Below are positions 1 to 5,321 of a stretch of 6,861 bases of DNA, piece by piece. The stretch's first letter is position 1. Every line of letters starts with the position of its first letter. The position numbers and the translations under genes were made by a program. The notes under the pieces were generated by a model. That model worked only from the letters and a program-made list of their open reading frames with translations. It did not search any database and was not told the DNA's origin. The DNA is from JALZHR01 sp036389695 (GTDB lineage: Bacteria > Acidobacteriota > Blastocatellia > Pyrinomonadales > Pyrinomonadaceae). Location: positions 1-6,861 of the forward strand of contig DASVWG010000392.1 of NCBI GenBank assembly GCA_036389695.1, in the 5' to 3' direction.

Positions 1-300
1 CAGTTTCGAGATAACCGTTTTCGCTTTTTCCGGCGTTCCCTGGTCGTCCTCGAAAATCATTTCCAGCTTTTTGCCGTTGACGCCGCCGGCGGCGTTGATT
101 TCGTCAAAAGCCAGTTGGATGCCGTTTCTGGTCGATTGCCCGAAGCTGGAAGTCGCGCCGGTCACATCGCCGTAAACGCCGACCTTAATTGTGTCGCCGC
201 CGCCCGTCGTCTGTCCGCCGTTGGCGCTTTTATCGACGCAAGCCGTAAAAGACATCATCAGCGAAGCGAGCACTAATAAACTCAAAAAAATTCTTTTCAT
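1..300 (-). CDS. Branched-chain amino acid-type ABC transporter substrate-binding lipoprotein (partial, N-terminus only)
   Basis: The ATG is at 300 on the minus strand and the frame stays open to the window edge, giving the first 100 residues of a protein that continues outside. Residues 1-20 form a signal peptide (Lys-Arg, then a Leu-rich core) ending in FTAC, so Cys21 is the likely lipidated residue; Phe at -3 is a less usual lipobox residue. A Gly/Thr-rich linker (about 26-36) follows, then IKVGVYGDVTG, a stretch with GxxxxNGIQLAFDEINAAGG (about 54-73), GKKLEMIFEDDQG and a KA..VISKL helix. This order is characteristic of the Peripla_BP_6 (LivJ/LivK-like) family, which captures amino acids or related small ligands outside the membrane and delivers them to an ABC permease. 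A modest AGG-type ribosome site lies about 10 nt upstream. The ligand cannot be read from this part: members also bind amides, urea or aromatic acids. It is divergent from the decarboxylase. The family call is firm, the substrate is not. Confidence 0.88.
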   Translation of the reverse strand, partial: MKRIFLSLLVLASLMMSFTACVDKSANGGQTTGGGDTIKVGVYGDVTGATSSFGQSTRNGIQLAFDEINAAGGVNGKKLEMIFEDDQGTPEKAKTVISKL

Positions 301-355
301 ATTTACTTAACCTACCTTTCGGATAAGACTATTTTACTAAATTTTATATCTGACT

Positions 356-409
356 AGCGCGGCTTGGAGTTTAATACGCAGATTACGAGTGCAAAGTTTA
401 AGCCGCGCT
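356..409. repeat. Perfect 10-bp GC-rich inverted repeat with 34-nt loop
   Basis: AGCGCGGCTT at 356-365 is the exact reverse complement of AAGCCGCGCT at 400-409. With wobble pairs the stem could extend a few bases both inward and outward. The arms stand out as GC-rich in AT-rich surroundings. No T-tract follows on either strand, so it is not a classic terminator. A dispersed palindromic (REP-like) element or a regulatory hairpin in the lipoprotein leader are both possible. Confidence 0.6.
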
Positions 410-519
410 GGTTTGATTCTGAAAATTTGCACAGAAAGAAATTATACCTGATTCGGATAGCCTGTCGAGTGTCTATCGGCTAAAATTCACTTATATTTTT
501 ACCGCCGGGACACGAATTT

Positions 520-598
520 AAAGGCAAAAGGTAAAAGACAAAAGATAAAATTTTAAAAACTGTTCTACTTTTTCCCTTTTCCTTTTGTCTTTCACCTT
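520..598. repeat. Facing arrays of degenerate heptamers (AAAGRYA) forming a long imperfect inverted repeat
   Basis: Bases 520-547 are four tandem 7-mers: AAAGGCA, AAAGGTA, AAAGACA, AAAGATA. Bases about 563-598 carry similar, more degenerate units in opposite orientation. The best pairing is 528-544 against 582-598, matching at 16 of 17 positions (mismatch 533/593) with a 37-nt loop. Each strand therefore has a purine-rich half followed by a pyrimidine-rich half. The pattern recalls the short tandemly repeated heptamers described in cyanobacteria; whether it is dispersed in this genome cannot be seen here. Confidence 0.65.
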
Positions 599-629
599 AT
601 TTTTCTGTGGTAAATTGTTATTAAAAATT

Positions 630-2066
630 ATGAGCCAGCAAAAGAATTTAGGCGATATGCCGAAGGAAGATTTTCGTCGTTTCGGGCACGAAATCGTCGA
701 TTGGATTGCCGATTATTTCGAGCGAATGGAAGATTTGCCGGTTTTATCGCAAAATCAGCCGAACGATTTGAAAAACGCTCTGCCGCCGCAAGCGCCCGCG
801 CAGGGCGAAGATTTCGCCGAAGTTTTGAACGACGTCGAAAAATTGATTCTGCCCGCCGTCACGCATTGGAATCATCCGAATTTTCACGGGCTTTTTTCGA
901 CTTCGACTTCGTCGGTCGGCGTTTTCGGCGAAATGCTCGCCGCCGCCTTCGATATGAAAGCGATGCTCTGGCGCACCTCGCCCGCTTCGACCGAGCTGGA
1001 AGAAGTCGTTCTGGACTGGCTGCGTCAAATGATGAATCTGCCCGCCGAATTTAAAGGAATTATTTACGACACGGCTTCGGTTTCGACGCTTCACGCCATC
1101 GCCGTCGCGCGCGAAAAACTAAATTTACGCATCCGCGAAGACGGAATGAGCGGGCGCGACGATTTGCCGCTTTTGCGCGTTTACTGCTCCGAGCACGTTC
1201 ATTCTTCGATTGACAAAGCCGTTATCCTGCTCGGACTCGGACAAAAATCCCTGCGAAAAATTCCGACTAACGAACGCTTTGAAATGCTTCCCGAAAAATT
1301 AGCCGAAGCCGTCGAAGAGGATTTACAAAACGGAATCTTGCCGTTCTGCGTCGTCGCGACCATCGGCACGACTTCCAGTTCGAGCGTCGACGACGTCGAA
1401 AAAATCGCCGACATTTGCGAAAAACGTAATCTCTGGCTGCATGTCGATACGGCTTATGCCGGCTCGACGGCGATTGTTCCCGAATTTCAAAAATATTTTA
1501 AAGGTATGAATCGCGCCGATTCAATCGTCACGAACCCGCACAAATGGCTTTTCACGCCGTTCGACTTGTCGGTTTTGTATATCAAAGATTTGGATTTGCT
1601 CAAAAAAACCTTTTCGCTCGTCGCCGAATATTTAAAGGTGACGGAAACGGTAACGAATCAGATGGATTACGGCATCCAGCTCGGACGCCGCTTTCGCTCG
1701 CTGAAGTTGTGGTTCGTGATGCGCTATTTCGGACGCGACGGCTTGATTGAAAGATTGCGCGAGCATTGCCGATTAGCAAAACTTTTCGCGGCTTGGGTTG
1801 ATGAAAGCTACGATTGGGAGTTGCTCGCGCCCGTCCCGTTCGCGCTCGTCTGCTTCCGCGCCGCGCCCGAAGGCGTCGCCGAAGAAAACTTAGACGCGCT
1901 GAACGAAAAAATAATGAACGACATCAACGCTTCCGGCGCGGCGTATCTATCGCACACGAAATTAAACGGCAAATTCACGCTCCGACTTTCGGTGGGAAGC
2001 ATCCGCGTCGAGGAAAGACACTTGCGCAAAGTTTGGAATTTGCTCAACGAAGCCTGCTCGAAATGA
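630..2066 (+). CDS. PLP-dependent aromatic-L-amino-acid decarboxylase (group II)
   Basis: This 478-residue cytoplasmic enzyme is expected to remove the alpha-carboxyl of an aromatic L-amino acid (tryptophan, tyrosine, phenylalanine or DOPA type), giving the amine and CO2. The length matches the family (about 470-500), beginning with the usual DFRRFGHEIVDWIADYF helix. Catalytic landmarks align with animal DOPA decarboxylase: His191 in the VHSS segment (PLP-ring stacking), Asp273 in HVDTAYAG (pyridine nitrogen), the PLP lysine Lys305 in NPHKW, and Tyr334 in AEYLK, the loop tyrosine (pig Tyr332) needed for decarboxylation. Keeping both this Tyr and the His argues against an aldehyde-synthase variant. 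Gly352 in QLGRRFRSLK matches the position that is Gly in animal DDC and plant tryptophan decarboxylases but Ser in plant tyrosine decarboxylases, a weak substrate hint. The ATG at 630 is chosen by family-like start; its ribosome site is poor, and an in-frame ATG at 657 (AGG 4 nt upstream) is the alternative. The stop abuts the convergent gene's stop. Confidence 0.93.
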   Translation: MSQQKNLGDMPKEDFRRFGHEIVDWIADYFERMEDLPVLSQNQPNDLKNALPPQAPAQGEDFAEVLNDVEKLILPAVTHWNHPNFHGLFSTSTSSVGVFGEMLAAAFDMKAMLWRTSPASTELEEVVLDWLRQMMNLPAEFKGIIYDTASVSTLHAIAVAREKLNLRIREDGMSGRDDLPLLRVYCSEHVHSSIDKAVILLGLGQKSLRKIPTNERFEMLPEKLAEAVEEDLQNGILPFCVVATIGTTSSSSVDDVEKIADICEKRNLWLHVDTAYAGSTAIVPEFQKYFKGMNRADSIVTNPHKWLFTPFDLSVLYIKDLDLLKKTFSLVAEYLKVTETVTNQMDYGIQLGRRFRSLKLWFVMRYFGRDGLIERLREHCRLAKLFAAWVDESYDWELLAPVPFALVCFRAAPEGVAEENLDALNEKIMNDINASGAAYLSHTKLNGKFTLRLSVGSIRVEERHLRKVWNLLNEACSK

Positions 2067-2459
2067 CTAAACGCAGGTTTCCGTAATCGGGTCCCAAACG
2101 TGCGGCGGCTGGCATCTCTGGCTTGTAAATGCCACGAATTCCGCTGTCGCCTCGTCTGCTATTTGCCTTGCTTCCGCTTTTTGGGCGGCGGTGCTGCCGG
2201 GGTCGGTCTCGACGGCGGCGGCGCGAGCGGCGGCGGCGGCGCGGTTTTCGTTGAGCAGCTCTCTCCATAACACTGCTATTCGCGTTCTGACAACCGATGC
2301 GCGTCCGATAGCTTCCTGCGCGTCATTTGCGTTACGAACATAATCTATTATTCTGAATTGAAAACCGTAAAGAAAATTATTAAGGTTTTTAATTGCATTG
2401 TTATCGGCTAATGCCGCTCTTTGATTTTGCGGTAATCTCCGCTGGACATTGTTTCTCAT
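2067..2459 (-). CDS. Hypothetical 130-residue helical protein with C-terminal two-cysteine motif
   Basis: I do not recognise the family. The gene starts 12 nt after the regulator's stop with a strong ribosome site of its own, so it is probably cotranscribed as the second gene of an operon. The protein has a basic, Asn/Gln/Arg-rich start (1-30), a predicted helical stretch (about 24-70), an Ala-run linker (74-82), another helix (about 91-112), and ends in CQPPHVWDPITETCV with Cys116 and Cys129. That ending resembles the short C-x(n)-WD-x-x-T-x-x-C units found in some extracytoplasmic proteins, where the cysteines form a disulfide. There is no signal peptide or membrane segment, so a role outside the cytoplasm is not supported by its N-terminus. 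The Ala-run is encoded by a GCG/GCC-rich tract (about 2213-2246), a possible site of triplet length variation. Codon use resembles neighbouring genes and the ribosome site is good, so I believe it is a real gene; function unknown. Confidence 0.75.
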   Translation of the reverse strand: MRNNVQRRLPQNQRAALADNNAIKNLNNFLYGFQFRIIDYVRNANDAQEAIGRASVVRTRIAVLWRELLNENRAAAAARAAAVETDPGSTAAQKAEARQIADEATAEFVAFTSQRCQPPHVWDPITETCV

Positions 2460-2464
2460 AAACG

Positions 2465-2470
2465 CTCCTT
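2465..2470 (-). promoter_or_regulatory. Strong Shine-Dalgarno for the 130-residue ORF
   Basis: On the minus strand AAGGAG ends 5 nt before the ATG at 2459. It lies wholly inside the 12-nt gap after the regulator's TAA, so the second gene can be initiated independently within the shared transcript. This is the best support for the start and reality of the small gene. Confidence 0.8.
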
Positions 2471-2471
2471 T

Positions 2472-4889
2472 TTAATTGAAATTTTCAAACATCGAAATTG
2501 TGTATATTTGTTCCTGTTTGTCGAAATAAATCGTTTTCCCGTCCGGCGACCATTCGAGGCTGCCGAAACAGAAATCGGGATTTGAGTTATTTGTTATTTT
2601 TTTCGTTTCGCCCGTCACGGTCGACGATGTGTAGATATTATCTTTACCGTCCCGGCGCGAAGTGAAGGCGACGTTTTTTGCGTCCGCCGACAGCGCCATA
2701 CTCAAAGCCGAGATTTTCTCAAACGAATTGATGATTTTATAGTTTCCGTCAACGGAAATTTGAAGAAGCCTGACATCTGTCGGACTCGTTTTCATCGCCT
2801 CTTCGGTCATTTCAAAAAACAATGCGCTCGCGTCAGACGACCAGCCGAGAAGCCGCAGGCTTCCGGGCACGGAGAAAATTTCGCGCGGCTTTTCCGGTTC
2901 CGCCAGCCAGACGCTCCAGGCTGTCTTCTCGCCCGTCGCTGCCGGCTTGCGCAGCGAAACAAAAGCGATTCGCTTTCCGTCCGGCGACCAGAGCGGGCTG
3001 TAGAAAGTTATATTCGGATTGTCGTTATTGGTAAGATTTGTCTTTTCTCCGTCGCTCGCCGGGCAGAGCCAAATGTTATTTTTTTTCTCGTCAGGATATA
3101 TAAATTTTTGACCGTCCGGCGACCAGTCGTAGTTTCTGGTTTGTGTCCGGTTGTATGGCAGCAGAGCGTGTCCGAGCAGCGAGACTCCGTCGGTTGTCAA
3201 CTGTTTCTGAACCCCGTTGACGGTGTCAAACAGCCATAGATTTTCTTTTTGTTCGGTTTCCGGCAAGCGCAGAAAAGCAATCTGCCTGCCGCCGGGCAGC
3301 CATCTGGGATTGTATCCGTTAAATAGATTTTGATTTCGTTTTTCGCCCAGAGCCCGCACGACAATTAATGATTTACTCAGCTCGCGCAGCGGAAAAGACG
3401 ACGAATTCACTTGAAAAGCCATTGATTTTCCGTCGGGTGAAATGTCCGTCCAAAATTCCGATTCAGGCTCGGAAGCCACCGCGAATTCTTCGCCCGTATC
3501 CGTTTTCAAGCCCCAAATATCTGATTTATCCTGCCAGTTTGCATAAAAAACCTTTGTTCCGTCAGCCGAAATGCCGATAATTTTATATTCGATGTCGCCG
3601 CGCTTCACCGGCACGGGCTCGCTTTCGCTCGTGTAGACGAGATTAATTTGATAATGATTATCGCGCCGCGCCGTATAAAAAATTCTCATTCCGTCAGGAT
3701 GCCAGAACGGTCGGCTTTCCGTTTCTTTATCATTGGTCAATCGTTGAGATTTACCGCCGCCGCCGGGCGACAGTATCCAGAGGTCGGTTTGCTCTTCGAT
3801 TTTATCGCAGAAGACAATTTGCGCTTCGTCGGGCGAAACGGCGAAATATCTTTCCGTTTTCGACGGCGGCAAATCCGTTACTTGCGAGCTTTCTTTGCTC
3901 GCAATATCGAGCCGGAAAAGATTGCCGTCGAATTCATAAAATACAGCCGAGCCGTCTTTTGTCCAATGAGTCAAAGCCAAATTTCCCTGCCCGATTATTT
4001 TAAGCAGCGTCGGCGTGCCGCCTAAAAACGGGCATAAATAGATGCCCGCCTGAGATTCGCGGACGGACACAAAGGCAATCTGCTTGTCGTCGGGCGACCA
4101 AATCGGGTTGAAGTTTTTCCAGCGGTCGTCGGTTATACGAATTTCTTCGCCGCCGTCAAATTGTCTGATGAAGAGGCTTTCTGAAATTCCGTCTTTCAGT
4201 GAAGAATAAGCTATCAGCTTTCCGTCGTGCGAAGCGCTGTAATTCGAATAGCTGCTGCTTCCCAAAGATGCCCACGAAGTCAATTTTACCGAGCGAATAG
4301 AATCAAACGAGCGCAATTGCAGATTCTGTCGAAACTGCCGTACAAAGCCGACCAGTAACACAGCCGCCAAAATCGCGGCGCCCGGGAAAGCGATTGCCTT
4401 CAAATTAAATCTTTGCAATTCGAGCGGCTTTTTAATTAAGGCGTTATGTGCCGAAATCGTTTTCTCATCCTCTTGCTCGTGCGTTTCTTCCAGAAATATT
4501 TCCCGGGTTTGACGGCGTTCGATTAAAATCTCGGATTCATTTTCGGCGGGGAAAATTTCGCGCACGGCGGCGACAAATCTGAAGCCGCGTTTGGGAATCG
4601 TTTCGACAAAATTCGTGTCCTTATCAAAACGCGCCAGCGTCTTTCTGAGCTGCGAGATATTGAACGAAAGAGCGCCGTCTTCGACAAAAGTATCCGTCCA
4701 GATTTTTTCAAAAAATTCGTCTTTGCTGATGACGCGCCCGCTGTTTTCGACCAGCAGCGTCAGTGTTTGAAGGACTTTGGGCGCAAGATTAACCAGCTCT
4801 TCATTGACGAAAAGACCGTTGCAGGTATCGAGACGAAAGGCGCCGAATTCGTATAAGCGCCTATTTTTCAGCAGGTTGGAGGCACTCAT
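2472..4889 (-). CDS. Membrane-tethered winged-helix transcriptional regulator with periplasmic TolB-like (PD40) beta-propeller
   Basis: The 805-residue protein has three parts. Residues about 12-108 are an OmpR/PhoB-type winged helix (Trans_reg_C): the recognition helix lies around 71-87 (LSFNISQLRKTLA) and the wing around 94-107 (FVETIPKRGFRFVA). A charged linker follows, then one membrane span at about 165-183. The rest, about 200-805, is repetitive beta-propeller. I count 13 PD40-like motifs (WSPDGKxIAF type) centred near 219, 264, 309, 351, 396, 440, 483, 530, 589, 634, 683, 733 and 780, mostly 42-50 residues apart. With no signal peptide and one span, the N-terminus should be cytoplasmic and the propeller periplasmic, as in CadC/ToxR-type one-component sensors. 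No receiver or kinase domain is present. Such proteins are abundant in Acidobacteriota; ligands are mostly unknown. The ATG at 4889 has only a weak GAG ribosome site, but the winged helix begins right after it. It is first gene of an operon with the 130-residue ORF. Confidence 0.92.
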   Translation of the reverse strand: MSASNLLKNRRLYEFGAFRLDTCNGLFVNEELVNLAPKVLQTLTLLVENSGRVISKDEFFEKIWTDTFVEDGALSFNISQLRKTLARFDKDTNFVETIPKRGFRFVAAVREIFPAENESEILIERRQTREIFLEETHEQEDEKTISAHNALIKKPLELQRFNLKAIAFPGAAILAAVLLVGFVRQFRQNLQLRSFDSIRSVKLTSWASLGSSSYSNYSASHDGKLIAYSSLKDGISESLFIRQFDGGEEIRITDDRWKNFNPIWSPDDKQIAFVSVRESQAGIYLCPFLGGTPTLLKIIGQGNLALTHWTKDGSAVFYEFDGNLFRLDIASKESSQVTDLPPSKTERYFAVSPDEAQIVFCDKIEEQTDLWILSPGGGGKSQRLTNDKETESRPFWHPDGMRIFYTARRDNHYQINLVYTSESEPVPVKRGDIEYKIIGISADGTKVFYANWQDKSDIWGLKTDTGEEFAVASEPESEFWTDISPDGKSMAFQVNSSSFPLRELSKSLIVVRALGEKRNQNLFNGYNPRWLPGGRQIAFLRLPETEQKENLWLFDTVNGVQKQLTTDGVSLLGHALLPYNRTQTRNYDWSPDGQKFIYPDEKKNNIWLCPASDGEKTNLTNNDNPNITFYSPLWSPDGKRIAFVSLRKPAATGEKTAWSVWLAEPEKPREIFSVPGSLRLLGWSSDASALFFEMTEEAMKTSPTDVRLLQISVDGNYKIINSFEKISALSMALSADAKNVAFTSRRDGKDNIYTSSTVTGETKKITNNSNPDFCFGSLEWSPDGKTIYFDKQEQIYTISMFENFN

Positions 4890-4945
4890 AAATTACTCGG
4901 AATTTGCTTTGAGTTTCCTCAAGACTTCTGTTTTCCGTTTCCGAA

Positions 4946-4974
4946 ATAATAACCGCAGTTGATTGAAGTTTCAA
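4946..4974 (-). promoter_or_regulatory. Sigma70-like promoter for the regulator operon
   Basis: On the minus strand TTGAAA (4974-4969) and TATTAT (4951-4946) are separated by exactly 17 nt; each matches the consensus at five of six positions. Transcription would begin near 4939, leaving a leader of about 50 nt before the ATG at 4889. The -35 overlaps a short palindrome at 4963-4974. Prediction from sequence only; acidobacterial promoters are not well characterised. Confidence 0.55.
4963..4974. promoter_or_regulatory. Possible operator: palindrome TTGAA-GT-TTCAA over the -35
   Basis: A perfect 5-bp inverted repeat with a 2-nt spacer covers the regulator's predicted -35 box in the divergent intergenic region. 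An overlapping GTTGA/TCAAC pair (about 4958-4975) adds further symmetry. A repressor here could block the promoter. OmpR/PhoB-type winged helices usually bind direct repeats, so autoregulation by the neighbouring protein is not implied. Short palindromes in AT-rich DNA also arise by chance. Confidence 0.25.
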
Positions 4975-5000
4975 CAATTTTTTTTGCTTGAACTAAACGG

Positions 5001-5237
5001 ATGAAAAACCAGCGAAAACTTTTTTTGCGAACCGAAACTTTTGAACGAATTCTGATTCGCTCAAAAGATACGAAATCAAAATTTCGCGAGGCTTCAAAGG
5101 AAACAGTCGACCCTCCGCCAAAAGGCGAGAAATATCGCCTGGAGATTTATCGGATTGAAGCCGGCGGCGAGCAGAAAGTTTTTGAATGCGTCTTGTCCGG
5201 CTCAATCGAAATCGTCGAAACGAATGAAGATTTTTGA
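5001..5237 (+). CDS. Hypothetical 78-residue protein, possibly shortened by a frameshift
   Basis: I do not recognise this ORF. It begins 111 bp from the divergent regulator start and no earlier in-frame start exists because a TGA lies at 4989. The N-terminal half is basic and polar; a PPPKGEK hinge at about 58-64 (counting loosely) leads to an alternating beta-type stretch, YRLEIYRIEAGGEQ, and an acidic end. There is no signal peptide, membrane span or cysteine pair (a single Cys lies near the C-terminus). The ribosome site is weak. The TGA at 5235 follows a run of five T; a -1 shift there would continue the protein for 27 residues to a TAA at 5315-5317, only 4 nt before the next ATG. The full product would then have 105 residues. 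Coding character (Glu/Lys-rich, codons like its neighbours) is better than on the opposite strand, where another ORF overlaps. It is likely cotranscribed with the secreted protein downstream. Confidence 0.55.
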   Translation: MKNQRKLFLRTETFERILIRSKDTKSKFREASKETVDPPPKGEKYRLEIYRIEAGGEQKVFECVLSGSIEIVETNEDF

Positions 5238-5317
5238 TTACCGGAAACCCCGAAATCAAACGCGGAAATCGTTTCATGGAACCCGAAGACAAATATTTTC
5301 AAGAAAAAGGAGATTAA
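5231..5317 (+). other. Candidate -1 frameshift extension of the 78-residue ORF
   Basis: From the T5 run at 5231-5235, the -1 frame reads LITGNPEIKRGNRF, then MEPEDKYFQEKGD and TAA (5315-5317). It favours GAA, AAA, ATC and GGA codons with mostly purine first positions, like the real genes here. At the junction the P-site codon is TTT and the next is TGA; tRNA-Phe could slip one base back onto another TTT. One missing T in the assembly would give the same result. The zero frame after the TGA also happens to be open as far as 5322, which weakens the case. Confidence 0.35.
5307..5312 (+). promoter_or_regulatory. Strong Shine-Dalgarno for the secreted protein
   Basis: AAGGAG lies 9 nt before the ATG at 5322. 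It fixes the start of the downstream gene and overlaps the last codons of the possible frameshift extension, as is common for coupled genes. Confidence 0.8.
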
Positions 5318-5321
5318 TTTT

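Larger units (their letters stand above)
301..629. other. Divergent intergenic region between binding lipoprotein and decarboxylase
   Basis: No gene is supported in these 329 bases. The region is AT-rich and must hold the start signals for both flanking genes. It contains two structured elements annotated separately: a 10-bp perfect inverted repeat at 356-409 and facing heptamer arrays at 520-598. On the minus strand a TATAAA box lies at about 343-348, upstream of the lipoprotein gene, but no good -35 sits at the right distance. I found no convincing sigma70 promoter for the decarboxylase. A TTG-initiated extension of the decarboxylase frame from 585 starts inside the repeat and lacks a ribosome site. 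Confidence 0.6.

Noticed and set aside
356..409. Inverted repeat read as a rho-independent terminator
   Set aside because: No T-tract follows the stem on either strand and the 34-nt loop is long; it also lies upstream of both flanking genes.
585..629. N-terminal extension of the decarboxylase from a TTG at 585
   Set aside because: The 15 added residues come from the pyrimidine arm of the heptamer repeat, have no ribosome site, and precede the family-like start at 630.
744..1094. Minus-strand ORF inside the decarboxylase
   Set aside because: It overlaps a firmly identified catalytic gene and has the low-complexity basic composition of an antisense frame; the same applies to the other overlapping ORFs in 701-2086.
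2760..3239. Plus-strand ORFs opposite the propeller gene (also 3368-3580 and 3648-4025)
   Set aside because: They are antisense to repeated WSPDG motifs, whose regular codons leave long open complementary frames; no start signals or recognisable domains.
4993..5292. 99-residue minus-strand ORF opposite the 78-residue ORF
   Set aside because: Arg/Ser/Phe-rich composition typical of an antisense shadow; the plus-strand frame has codon use closer to neighbouring genes and fits the operon layout.
5238..5321. In-frame read-through of the TGA at 5235 fusing the 78-residue ORF to the secreted protein
   Set aside because: The 28 intervening codons are open, but a fusion would bury a clear signal peptide behind about 100 residues, and the downstream ATG has its own strong ribosome site.
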